DNA of 64,000 nucleotides from Pseudomonas sp. St316. Its GTDB lineage: Bacteria; Pseudomonadota; Gammaproteobacteria; Pseudomonadales; Pseudomonadaceae. Each line of letters begins with the position of its first letter. Positions within the stretch are counted from its first letter, which is position 1. The notes under the pieces were generated by a model, which saw only the letters and a program-made list of their open reading frames with translations, did not search any database and had not been told where the DNA came from. The position numbers were made by a program, and so were the translations under genes. This document shows, in pieces, positions 1 through 10,589 of this stretch. The stretch lies in the NCBI RefSeq assembly GCF_018325905.1, contig NZ_AP021901.1:4650001-4714000 (forward strand), in the 5' to 3' direction.

Positions 1-74
1 CTCGCGATGCCGCAGGCGCATTCAACATCATTGCAACCTGATACACCGCCATCGCGAGCAGGCTCACCTACGAA
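1..74. repeat. REP/REPIN remnant at window edge
   Basis: The first bases (CTCGCGAT) match the distal arm of a Pseudomonas REP, and an inverted partner reading TCGCGAGCAGGCTCACCT starts at 52. The right copy departs from the canonical GCTCGCTCCCACA end, so it is degenerate. The left copy is cut by the window edge. Confidence 0.6.
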
Positions 75-104
75 CCTACATCAGTGTCGATATTAGATGG
101 CCAC

Positions 105-455
105 TCAAGACGAGGTATTACAAACTACCACTGGGCAGAACGGCCCATATTCGCCATTGAGCGCCTGAGCGCGAACTTGAACATTGAAATAGACAGGTCG
201 GGATCCCCCACTGACGCCAATCTCATGTCGGTACCAGCCACGCCCGTCCGGCCTCACTTGGGTTGCAGGAACAAACTGCGCCTGTCCAGTGGCTACCGCG
301 GTTACTTTAAACGTGTGAGCCGCAACCTGATCGGGCCGGACATTATCTGAGATTTGCCAGGCCAATATAATGGTGTACTGGCTTTGACCGGCTTGGGAAA
401 GTCTGCGAGGCGCATTGGGAATAATTGTCGCTTTATCCATCTCATCAAGTTTCAT
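105..455 (-). CDS. Small fibronectin type III-like protein (paralogue B)
   Basis: Product of about 116 residues and unknown function. It is clearly paralogous to the product of 651-1001. Both share an N-terminal IPN-PR-LSQ-GQ segment, a W-QISDNV strand, a GWYRHEIGV core and a Y/FNVQVRA-AL ending in GPFCPVVVC. The spacing of Pro, Trp and the terminal VQVRA-GP pattern resembles one fibronectin-III beta sandwich. I chose the ATG at 455 over the upstream ATGs because it aligns with the paralogue's start and is preceded by GGAAG at good spacing. No signal peptide or membrane segment is visible, so the protein is probably cytoplasmic or exported by a non-Sec route. The DNA is more AT-rich than the flanking housekeeping genes. 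Confidence 0.7.
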   Translation of the reverse strand: MKLDEMDKATIIPNAPRRLSQAGQSQYTIILAWQISDNVRPDQVAAHTFKVTAVATGQAQFVPATQVRPDGRGWYRHEIGVSGGSRPVYFNVQVRAQALNGEYGPFCPVVVCNTSS

Positions 456-650
456 AGTATCTTCCATAATAAATATAGCCATCATCCATGGCGGTTTTCA
501 TGCTAACGGAAAACATGAATGGCAGACACAATAAAAACAAATGGTATCACTTAACTTTGAGACCCAGCACAGCCCTGTCGCCGCCACTGCATTGAACAAT
601 ACGAACAGACCAGAAAACCTAATGCGGTCTTTACAACCTATTAACGATCA

Positions 651-1001
651 TTATGCCGAGGTGCTACAGACCAACACCGGACAGAATGGCCCATGTTCGG
701 CATTGAGGGCCATAGCCCGAACCTGAACATTGTAAAAAACCGGTCGTGTGCTCCCATCGACACCTATTTCATGCCGATACCAGCCACGTTCGTCAGGCTG
801 CACTTGGGTTCCAGGGACAGGTAGCGATTGCCCACCCTCCACCTTAGTCACTCTGAACGTATGCCCGGCGACCTGATGGGGCTCGACATTATCCGAGATT
901 TGCCAAAACAATATAATCGAGTATGTGGTCTGTCCAACCTGAGAAAGGTTTCGAGGCTCATTGGGAATGACCACCGACTTATCCGCATTATCAGTCTTCA
1001 C
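651..1001 (-). CDS. Small fibronectin type III-like protein (paralogue A)
   Basis: Product of 116 residues and unknown function, with the same fold pattern as the product of 105-455: an early proline-rich strand (IPNEPRNLSQ), a central tryptophan (LFWQISDN), GWYRHEIGV, and a terminal YNVQVRA-GPFCPVLVC. It starts at a GTG, and the upstream GAGGGAAAATACT resembles the GGAAGATACT before the paralogue, so the duplication included the translation signal. The two genes are co-oriented, separated by 195 bp, and this copy is the upstream one. Two closely related single-domain FN3-like proteins in tandem suggest a recent duplication. No partner gene in the window explains the function. Confidence 0.7.
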   Translation of the reverse strand: MKTDNADKSVVIPNEPRNLSQVGQTTYSIILFWQISDNVEPHQVAGHTFRVTKVEGGQSLPVPGTQVQPDERGWYRHEIGVDGSTRPVFYNVQVRAMALNAEHGPFCPVLVCSTSA

Positions 1002-1126
1002 AGTATTTTCCCTCTACAAAATAGAGCGCTCATTCATGACTATTTTAGAGTAGAAAAAAATTTGAGTGAATGGAACTATCAGAACAGATAGTGTTAATTC
1101 AGCACCACCTGACACTTTATCAGATG

Positions 1127-2287
1127 CTACAACAGCACCTCATCCGCCCGCCCCCCCTCTTCCTGGATCACCAGGTGAATGAAATGCAACTTGGTAATAA
1201 CGGCGGCCGGTACGACGAACGGGTAGAAATCCGGCTGCCCCATGCTGCGGGAGAGTTCGTTGAGCATGCCAGCCAACTCGATCCAGGCGTTGACGAACGA
1301 CAGGAACGCCGTGCCGCCTGCGTGCTCAGAATCGTACAAGGTCTCGGACGGGAACGGCTGGTAGTCGAAATCCATCTCCCGGGCGCTCATGCCAAAACCC
1401 AAAGCGGTGTCCACCGCGTCCATCATGTGCAGGTAATGGGCCCAGGTTTCAGCCCAGTCTTCCCAGGGGTGCATAGTGGCGTAAGCGCTGACGTAATGGG
1501 CTTGCCAGCCCAGCGGCGCGCCTTGCTGATAATGCCGCTCCAGGGCTTCGTCGTAGCTGGCGCGCTCGTCCCCGAACAGCTCGCGAAAAGCCTCCAGCCA
1601 GTGGCTGTTGGCAATCAGCCGATCCCAGTAATAGTGCCCCACCTCATGACGAAAGTGCCCGAGCAAGGTGCGATACGGCTCGCGCATCTGCTGGCGCACG
1701 TGTTCACGATGGGCATCGTCCGCTTCCTTGATGTCGAGGGTGATCAGCCCGCTGGCATGACCGGTCATCGGCGGTTTGCCATCGGGATCGACGCCGATGA
1801 AGTCAAATGCCAAGCCGGTGTTTTCGTCGATGGTTTTCGGGATCACCGGCAAGCCGAGAGTGATCAGTTGCGCCACCAGCCGACGCTTGGCGGTTTCGAC
1901 CTTGCACCAGCGCTCGGGGTTTTCCGGAATCGACAAATCGGGAATGGTGCGGTTCAGGCTGCAGGCAATGCACAAGGCATCGTGTCCGTTGGCCGGCAAC
2001 AGCCAGTTGCACGCCGCCGGCGTGTCGAGGTTGGCACAGCGGCGCAACAGTCCGGCTTGCGGGTCGGCGTCCAGTCTCCAGGTGTCGGGTTGCTCGCCCG
2101 GTTGCAGGGACGACAGGCGGCTCTGTTCAGGCTGATAGCCCAGCGCCGCCAGGCAAGCCAGGCATTGGCTGTTGCGAAAAAACAGCGACTGGCCGCAACG
2201 ACACGGCCAGACCTTGCTGTTACGCGAACGATCACCGATGAAAGGCGCGGCGATGCGTGAGCTCAGTTGTTCGAAGAAGCGGTACAT
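1127..2287 (-). CDS. Putative zinc-binding metallopeptidase with N-terminal zinc ribbon
   Basis: Product of 386 residues. The N-terminus carries a zinc-ribbon pattern, with WPCRCGQ then a CLAC pair around residues 27-45 and further cysteines (CAN, CIAC) to about residue 120. The C-terminal half has a metallopeptidase motif HEVGHYYWD at about residues 214-222, where the two histidines and the glutamate fit the HExxH zinc-protease signature. This matches the conserved putative zinc-binding metallopeptidase family of proteobacteria (COG4307-like). No signal peptide is visible, so the location is probably cytoplasmic. The start at 2287 is supported by a GGGGAGA ribosome-binding site. It lies downstream of ligA on the same strand with a 112-bp gap. 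Substrate is unknown. Confidence 0.8.
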   Translation of the reverse strand: MYRFFEQLSSRIAAPFIGDRSRNSKVWPCRCGQSLFFRNSQCLACLAALGYQPEQSRLSSLQPGEQPDTWRLDADPQAGLLRRCANLDTPAACNWLLPANGHDALCIACSLNRTIPDLSIPENPERWCKVETAKRRLVAQLITLGLPVIPKTIDENTGLAFDFIGVDPDGKPPMTGHASGLITLDIKEADDAHREHVRQQMREPYRTLLGHFRHEVGHYYWDRLIANSHWLEAFRELFGDERASYDEALERHYQQGAPLGWQAHYVSAYATMHPWEDWAETWAHYLHMMDAVDTALGFGMSAREMDFDYQPFPSETLYDSEHAGGTAFLSFVNAWIELAGMLNELSRSMGQPDFYPFVVPAAVITKLHFIHLVIQEEGGRADEVLL

Positions 2288-2332
2288 GGCGATCTCCCCT
2301 TGGATCCTGCAAGACTAGATCGCCCCTTGTAC

Positions 2333-2357
2333 GGGATCGTTCCCACGCTCTGCTTCG
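2333..2357. repeat. Fragment of dispersed repeat
   Basis: The stretch around CGTTCCCACGCTCTGC resembles one arm of another short dispersed pseudomonad repeat. Only one arm is present and no hairpin partner is seen in the gap between the peptidase gene and ligA. Confidence 0.3.
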
Positions 2358-2399
2358 TAGCGCCACAAGAGCCAGAGCGGTCAAAGACAACGTTCGCGA

Positions 2400-4798
<2,399 letters not shown>

Positions 4799-4829
4799 AT
4801 TCTCAATACTTCAATCGCGCGTAGGAGCC

Positions 4830-4937
4830 GTAGGAGCTGACGAGTGCAACGAGGCTGCGATCTTTCCCCAGACACTTGAATCTCAAGCGAAAGATCAAAA
4901 GATCAAAAGATCGCAGCCTTCGGCAGCTCCTACAAGG
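4830..4937. repeat. Inverted pair of second-type REP (GTAGGAGCTG / CAGCTCCTAC)
   Basis: GTAGGAGCTG at about 4830 and its inverse CAGCTCCTAC at about 4924 flank a spacer. The adjoining GCTGCGATCTTT and GATCGCAGCC arms are also inverted. Near the right arm the octamer GATCAAAA recurs with a 10-bp period. This family differs from the GAGCGAGCTTGCTCGC REP elsewhere in the window. It lies between zipA and ligA. Confidence 0.7.
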
Positions 4938-4953
4938 CCAGCGATCTTTGGCC

Positions 4954-5799
4954 TCAGCGCTTCTGAGTCAGTGCCCGGCGCTCGAATTCGACGATACGCT
5001 GACGGTAGTGCTCGATGGTCTGGGCGGTCAGCACACTGCGCTGGTCATCCTTGAGTTCGCCATTGAGTTCCTGGGACAGCTTGCGCGCCGCGGCCACCAT
5101 CACGTCAAAGGCCTGCTTGGGATGACGTGGGCCTGGCAGGCCGAGGAAGAAGCTCACTGCCGGCGTGCTGAAGTGGTCGATGTCGTCCAGGTCGAACACG
5201 CCTGGCTTGACCGCGTTGGCCATGGAGAACAGTACCTCGCCGTTGCCAGCCATGCTCTCGTGACGGTGAAAGATGTCCATCTCGCCGAAACGCAGGCCGC
5301 TTTCCAGGATGTTCTGCAACAACGCCGGGCCCTTGAAGCCAGCCGGGTCGCGGCAGATCACGCTGATCACCAGCACTTCTTCAGCCTGGGCCTGGTCTTT
5401 GTCGGCGCTCGAGGTTTTGTTCTCGTCCGGGAAATCGCTGTCACGACCGCTGAAGCTCGGGCCACCATCAAGGTCCAGGTTCAGGTTCAAATCACCCTGG
5501 GACGGCTCGCTGTTGCGCTTGCCACGCTTGGAACCCGACTCCCGTGGCTCACGAGCAGGCGCGCTCATCGACGGCAAGTCGTGTTCGTCCAGCTGCGGCT
5601 CCTTGTGGGTGTCCAGCACCCGCGGCGGGCCCAGCAGTTCGGCGCTGTCATCCTCATCGGGCAGGTTCGACAGGCTGCGATCCAGGCGAAACTTCAGTTT
5701 CCCCTTGCCGCCGCGCATGCGACGCCAGCCGTCGAAAAGAATACCGGCAATGACAATGATGCCGATGACGATCAGCCACTCGCGCAGACCGATTTCCAT
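4954..5799 (-). CDS. zipA: Cell division protein ZipA
   Basis: Inner-membrane anchor that tethers FtsZ to the membrane at the septum. The 281-residue product has an N-terminal membrane segment ([17 protein letters not shown], about residues 6-22) followed by basic residues, a charged Pro/Ser-rich linker to about residue 140, and a C-terminal ZipA FtsZ-binding domain that includes [14 protein letters not shown] and [16 protein letters not shown]. The arrangement smc-zipA-ligA on one strand is the standard pseudomonad cluster. The start is the only ATG that places the membrane segment at the N-terminus. Confidence 0.96.
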   Translation of the reverse strand: MEIGLREWLIVIGIIVIAGILFDGWRRMRGGKGKLKFRLDRSLSNLPDEDDSAELLGPPRVLDTHKEPQLDEHDLPSMSAPAREPRESGSKRGKRNSEPSQGDLNLNLDLDGGPSFSGRDSDFPDENKTSSADKDQAQAEEVLVISVICRDPAGFKGPALLQNILESGLRFGEMDIFHRHESMAGNGEVLFSMANAVKPGVFDLDDIDHFSTPAVSFFLGLPGPRHPKQAFDVMVAAARKLSQELNGELKDDQRSVLTAQTIEHYRQRIVEFERRALTQKR

Positions 5800-6056
5800 G
5801 TAATCCCGTGCCTCTATAAAAATGCTGAAAAATAAGGGGCTTAGCTATTTGCAAACCGCTTTAAAACGTGGCGCCAACTCTATGTTCTGAATGGCCTTTT
5901 GCCCACGCATACGAAAAATTGACATTAAACTAGCACGACCAAAGATAACTTTACACCGTCTGTCGCACAGGCTTGTGCCCAATCTGTGATTTGAACAACA
6001 GGCCCAGGGTAAAAAATACCTACAGCGTTCCAAGTAGAAGCCCTACAAACCGTTCT
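5800..6056. other. smc-zipA intergenic region
   Basis: A 257-bp non-coding gap that is AT-richer than its neighbours, presumably holding the zipA promoter on the minus strand. I see no convincing hairpin terminator, repeat or small gene. Confidence 0.4.
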
Positions 6057-9000
6057 TCAGGCGTCCACCATTGCCATGGCCTCCTCCACATCCACCGCCA
6101 CCAACCGCGAACAGCCCGGCTCATGCATGGTCACCCCCATCAACTGATCGGCCATTTCCATGGCGATCTTGTTGTGGGTGATGTAGATGAACTGCACCGT
6201 TTCAGACATCTCCTTCACCAGCCGTGCGTAACGGCCTACGTTGGCGTCGTCCAGTGGTGCATCGACTTCGTCGAGCATGCAGAACGGCGCCGGGTTCAAT
6301 TTGAAGATGGCAAAGACCAGGGCCAGCGCGGTCAGCGCCTTTTCGCCACCGGAGAGCAAATGGATGGTGCTGTTCTTCTTGCCAGGAGGACGCGCCATGA
6401 TTGTCACCCCTGTATCGAGTAAATCTTCGCCCGTCAGTTCCAAGTAAGCGCTGCCGCCACCGAAAACTTTTGGGAAAAGTGCCTGCAAACCGCCGTTGAT
6501 CTGATCAAAGGTATCCTTGAAGCGATTGCGGGTTTCCTTGTCGATCTTGCGAATGACGTTTTCCAGAGTCTCCAGCGCCTCCACCAGATCGTCGTTCTGG
6601 GCGTCCAGGTAGCGCTTGCGCTCGGATTGCTGCTGGTACTCGTCGATGGCCGCCAGGTTGATTGCTCCCAGGCGCTGGATGCGCTGGGCAATGCGCTCCA
6701 GTTCCTCCTCGGCGTCCTTCTCGTTCGCCCCGGCCACCAGGGTGGCGAGCACGCCGTCAAGGTCGTAGCCGTCTTCCAGCAATTGGTCCTGCAAGGCTTT
6801 GCGCCGTACCGTCAAGGCCTGCCATTCCATGCGCTGCTGTTCCATCTGGCCGCGGATCAATTGCGATTGCTGCTCGGCCTGGCTGCGGCGCTTCTCGGCG
6901 TCGCGCAGTTCGCGGTCGGCGTCCTCCAGAGCGATCTGCGCCGTCTTGAGCTCCTCATCGACGCTCATGCGCTTGTCGAGCAACTCTTCGAGCTTGAGGC
7001 GCAGCTCTTCCAGCGGCGCTTCGCCCTCCTCCAGATTGAGGCTCAACTGCTCGCGTTTTTCGGTCAGGCGTTCGGACTGCATCTCCAGTCGTTCCAAGGC
7101 CTGGCGGGTGGAATCGTGCTGGGCCTTGAGCGAGCCCAGGCGTACCGCCAACTGATGGGCATGATCCTTGTGCTGGCGTGCTTCCTGGCGCACCCGGTCC
7201 AAGCGCTCGCGCAAGCTGTCACGTTGGGCCAGCAACAGTTCACGCTGCTCGGTGTCCAGCGCCATGGCGTCGAGGGCGTCTTGCAGTTGCAAGCGCGCCT
7301 CGCCAATCTGTTCGTGCTCCAATGCCCGCTGCTCGCCCAGTTCGGCGATCTCTTCTTCAAGGCGGGTGCGGCGCAGCGCCAGTTGTTCGACCTTGGCCTT
7401 GCCAGCCGATAACTGCGCCTTGAGTTCGCCTTGCTGGCGCGCTTCATCCTGCAACAGCCGCCGCAGGTGTTCGCGACCGTTCTCCTGCTGACGCTGTTGC
7501 GCCCGCAGGTTCTGCAATTCGGTTTCCAGGGCTTCGACGCTGGCTTCGCGCTCTTCGCGCTCGGCGCCCAGGCGCTGAATTTCCTGGCCACGGGCGAGCA
7601 TGCCGCTCTCGGCTTCGCTGGCCCGGCGCACCCGCAGGAAATGCCGGCCGACCCAATACCCGTCACGGCTGATCAGGCTTTCGCCGGCCGCCAACTGCCC
7701 ACGCAGGGCCAAAGCCTGTTCAAGGCTGTCCACCGGTTTGACCTGCCCCAGCCAAGGCGACAGGTCGACCTGGGCCTCGACCTTGTCCAGCAAGCTGCCG
7801 GGGATTCGTACCCCGTCGCCAGCCGGGCTGAGCAAGCGCAGATCGCCCTGGGTGAAACCCGACAGGTCGAAGCCAGCGAAGTCATCCACCAACACCGCTT
7901 GCAGGTCGGCACCCAGCACGGTCTCCACCGCCAGCTCCCAACCGGCATCGACCTTCAGGCCCTCAGCCAGTCGCGGACGCTCGGCCAGATGCTGGTCGCG
8001 CAGCCATTCGGCGGTGCCGGTGCCCGGGTCCAGCGCGGCTTGCTGCAAGGCTTCCAGCGAGGCCAGGCGCCCATTGAGCCGCTGCAATTCGCCCTGGCCC
8101 TGCTGCTGGTTCTGCAAGGCCAGCTGCAAGGCCTGGCGCAGTTGCTCGAGCCGTTCGACCTGAGCGTCTTCGCTGGCCTGCAAGTCTTCGAGGGTGGCTT
8201 CGCTGGCGGCCAGTTGCTCGCTCAGATCGAGGATCGCCGCATCTTCCGGGTCCGCCGCGAGCAAGGCGCGTTCTTCGGCCAGGCGGCGTTGACGGTCGGC
8301 CAGGCGCTCCATGCTGGTTTCCAACTGCTGGATGCGCGACTGCTGGACTTCAGCCTGGCGCCGTGGCTCGGCCGAGGTCAGGTTGAAGCTGTCCCACTGC
8401 TCTTGCCAACCGTGCATGGTCAGCTCGGCTTCTTCCAGGGCGGCAGCAGCCTCTTCGGCGGCGGCGCTGGTGACTTCCTGCTCCGGCGTGAGCCGGTCCA
8501 GCTCTTCGCCGAGGGTCAGCAGCAAGGTGCGGTCGTGGCCCAGGTGCGATTCGGTTTCCAGGCGCGCCCGCTCGGCTTCCTTCAAGTCATCCTGCAACTG
8601 CCGCAGCCGCTGCTGGCCATGCTGGATGCTCTGCTCGACCCGGGCGATGTCGCCCCCCACGGAATAGAAGCGCCCCTGCACCAGATTGAAGCGCTCGGAC
8701 AGGTCGTGGTGCCCATCACGCAGGCGCTCGATGGCGGCGTCGGCGTTGCGTTGTTCGGCTACCAGGGCTTCGAAGCTGACTTCCTGGTTGCCAATGACCG
8801 CCTCGCGCTGGCCGACCTGCTCGTTCAACGCCTGCCAACGCAGGGCCGAAAGCTGGGCCTTGAGCTGGCGCTCCTCGCCCTTGTATTCCTGGTACTTTTT
8901 CGCGGCCTCGGCCTGACGGTGCAAACGCTCGAGTTGGCGTTCGAGTTCTTCGCGCAGGTCGGTCAGGCGCGCGAGGTTTTCGTGGGTGCGACGAATGCGG

Positions 9001-9545
9001 TTTTCAGTCTCGCGCCGCCGCTCCTTGTATTTGGAAATACCGGCGGCTTCTTCGATGAAGTTGCGCAGGTCTTCGGGCTTGGCCTCGATCAACTTGGAGA
9101 TCATGCCCTGTTCGATGATCGAGTAGCTGCGCGGGCCCAGGCCGGTGCCGAGGAAAATATCGGTGATGTCGCGACGCCGGCACTTGGCGCCGTTGAGGAA
9201 ATAGCTGTTCTGGCTGTCGCGGGTCACTTTGCGACGAATGGAGATTTCCGCATACGCCGCGTATTCACCCACCAGGGTGCCGTCGGAGTTATCGAACACC
9301 AACTCGATGCTGGCCTGGCTCACCGGCTTGCGGCTGGTGGAGCCGTTGAAGATGACGTCGGTCATCGACTCGCCGCGCAGGTTCTTGGCCGAACTCTCGC
9401 CCATCACCCAGCGCACGGCGTCGATGATGTTCGACTTGCCGCAACCATTGGGCCCGACCACCGCCGCCATGTTACTGGGGAAGTTCACCGTAGTCGGGTC
9501 GACGAAGGATTTGAACCCCGCCAGCTTGATGCACTTGAGCCGCAC
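6057..9545 (-). CDS. smc: Chromosome segregation protein SMC
   Basis: Structural-maintenance-of-chromosomes ATPase that, with ScpAB, compacts and separates the chromosome. The 1162-residue product has an N-terminal Walker A (GPNGCGKSN, about residues 32-40), two very long coiled coils rich in Glu, Gln, Leu and Arg, a central hinge (about residues 500-660) and the C-terminal ABC signature LSGGEKALTALAL followed by Walker B FCMLDEVDAPLDD. I assign the start to the GTG at 9545, giving VRLKCIKLAGFKSF, the conserved SMC N-terminus; the longer frame to 9584 would run into the GntR gene. Only 2 bp separate this GTG from the GntR stop, so the two are probably co-transcribed and translationally coupled. 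Confidence 0.95.
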   Translation of the reverse strand: MRLKCIKLAGFKSFVDPTTVNFPSNMAAVVGPNGCGKSNIIDAVRWVMGESSAKNLRGESMTDVIFNGSTSRKPVSQASIELVFDNSDGTLVGEYAAYAEISIRRKVTRDSQNSYFLNGAKCRRRDITDIFLGTGLGPRSYSIIEQGMISKLIEAKPEDLRNFIEEAAGISKYKERRRETENRIRRTHENLARLTDLREELERQLERLHRQAEAAKKYQEYKGEERQLKAQLSALRWQALNEQVGQREAVIGNQEVSFEALVAEQRNADAAIERLRDGHHDLSERFNLVQGRFYSVGGDIARVEQSIQHGQQRLRQLQDDLKEAERARLETESHLGHDRTLLLTLGEELDRLTPEQEVTSAAAEEAAAALEEAELTMHGWQEQWDSFNLTSAEPRRQAEVQQSRIQQLETSMERLADRQRRLAEERALLAADPEDAAILDLSEQLAASEATLEDLQASEDAQVERLEQLRQALQLALQNQQQGQGELQRLNGRLASLEALQQAALDPGTGTAEWLRDQHLAERPRLAEGLKVDAGWELAVETVLGADLQAVLVDDFAGFDLSGFTQGDLRLLSPAGDGVRIPGSLLDKVEAQVDLSPWLGQVKPVDSLEQALALRGQLAAGESLISRDGYWVGRHFLRVRRASEAESGMLARGQEIQRLGAEREEREASVEALETELQNLRAQQRQQENGREHLRRLLQDEARQQGELKAQLSAGKAKVEQLALRRTRLEEEIAELGEQRALEHEQIGEARLQLQDALDAMALDTEQRELLLAQRDSLRERLDRVRQEARQHKDHAHQLAVRLGSLKAQHDSTRQALERLEMQSERLTEKREQLSLNLEEGEAPLEELRLKLEELLDKRMSVDEELKTAQIALEDADRELRDAEKRRSQAEQQSQLIRGQMEQQRMEWQALTVRRKALQDQLLEDGYDLDGVLATLVAGANEKDAEEELERIAQRIQRLGAINLAAIDEYQQQSERKRYLDAQNDDLVEALETLENVIRKIDKETRNRFKDTFDQINGGLQALFPKVFGGGSAYLELTGEDLLDTGVTIMARPPGKKNSTIHLLSGGEKALTALALVFAIFKLNPAPFCMLDEVDAPLDDANVGRYARLVKEMSETVQFIYITHNKIAMEMADQLMGVTMHEPGCSRLVAVDVEEAMAMVDA

Positions 9546-9547
9546 GT

Positions 9548-10207
9548 TCAGGCCTTCGTCAGTGCAGAGACCACCAGATCGCAACTGCGCTGGGCGTAGG
9601 CCGTGAGCACGATGCGGATCTGCGGCAAATCACGGGCCAGCACGGCGGCGAGCAGGCGCTGGAACAGGTCGAGGAACTCGCTCATTTCCGCCTTGCGCTG
9701 GTCCAGGGCCAGGAAATAGGCACGGCTCATGGCCGGTTGCAGGTTCTCGACGGTTTCCTGCAAATACGGGTTGTTGGCGAAGGGATAGGCGGCGCGCATC
9801 ACGCTGAAGCTTTCATCGACGAAGGTGCGGATGTCCTGACGCGCGTAGGCGTCGTTGAGACGCTGCTGGATGGCCACGAACGGCGCCATGTCGGCCTGTT
9901 CTTTCCAGCCATGGGCCACGGCGTTGCCCAGCAGGATGTACAGCTCGCTCATCAGCGTGCAGAGGCTGCGCACCTTGTGCTCGGTGAGTTCGGTGACGTG
10001 GGCGCCACGGCGCGGCAGGATCGCGACCAAGTGACGCCGCTCCAGGATCAGCAAGGCCTCGCGGACCGAGCCGCGGCTGACGTTGAGCGCCAGCGTGACC
10101 TTCTGCTCCTGGATGCGCTCTCCCGGTTTCATTTCGCCGCGAATGATGCGTTCGGCGAGGTGATGGGCGATTTGCTCGGCGAGGCTGTCCGGGGCCTTGA
10201 ACGTCAT
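9548..10207 (-). CDS. GntR-family (FCD-type) transcriptional regulator
   Basis: Product of 219 residues. The N-terminal winged helix-turn-helix of GntR type spans about residues 1-75 (IIRGEMKPGERIQEQKV, then SRGSVREALLILERR), and an FCD ligand-binding domain fills the rest. It is divergent from xdhA, with 382 bp between the two starts. That gap holds two tandem CTGAC/TTGAC-N6-GTCAG palindromes, so it probably controls the xanthine dehydrogenase operon, perhaps in response to a purine. It also lies directly upstream of smc on the same strand. The ligand assignment is inference from context. Confidence 0.85.
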   Translation of the reverse strand: MTFKAPDSLAEQIAHHLAERIIRGEMKPGERIQEQKVTLALNVSRGSVREALLILERRHLVAILPRRGAHVTELTEHKVRSLCTLMSELYILLGNAVAHGWKEQADMAPFVAIQQRLNDAYARQDIRTFVDESFSVMRAAYPFANNPYLQETVENLQPAMSRAYFLALDQRKAEMSEFLDLFQRLLAAVLARDLPQIRIVLTAYAQRSCDLVVSALTKA

Positions 10208-10355
10208 GGTTGTCCTTCAAACTCTTCGATTTGCACAAGCGGCGCAGTGTAGCGCACTCGATACGTCATGGCGCAGGGCCTGTACCGGGTTTTTGGCACG
10301 ATATAAGCAAAATATTTAATCAAAAAAGCTTAAGTCCTCACCCTGAAACCAAACC

Positions 10356-10445
10356 TGTGGGAGCGAGCTTGCTCGCGATAGCGCCAGGTCAGTTGCTGCA
10401 TTCATCGACTGGGACTGCGCCATCGCGAGCAAGCTCGCTCCCACA
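10356..10445. repeat. REPIN (inverted REP pair)
   Basis: TGTGGGAGCGAGCTTGCTCG starts the left REP at 10356-10378, and its exact inverse occupies 10423-10445. The 44-bp spacer is unrelated sequence. The pair could form a long cruciform in the regulator-xdhA gap. Confidence 0.9.
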
Positions 10446-10494
10446 GGGTCCATACTTAACAAACTCGGGCAGTTGATCGACCCAGCGGATTTTC

Positions 10495-10533
10495 CTGACC
10501 CTTAAGTCAGAAAATCATTGACCGAAAAGTCAG
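10495..10533. promoter_or_regulatory. Two tandem palindromic operator candidates upstream of xdhA
   Basis: CTGAC-N6-GTCAG at 10495-10510 and TTGAC-N6-GTCAG at 10518-10533 are spaced 23 bp apart, about two helical turns, and lie 57-95 bp before the xdhA start. Short palindromes of this kind between divergent genes fit binding by the adjacent GntR regulator. No binding data support this. Confidence 0.55.
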
Positions 10534-10589
10534 ACCTGATAAATTCAGGCCCACGTCGATACAACAATAATGAGTCTGCGAGGCCTTCC

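Noticed and set aside
7431..9599. 722-codon open frame on the plus strand
   Set aside because: It is antisense to smc, which has full SMC motifs; long antisense frames are common in high-GC coding DNA and this product has no recognisable domains.
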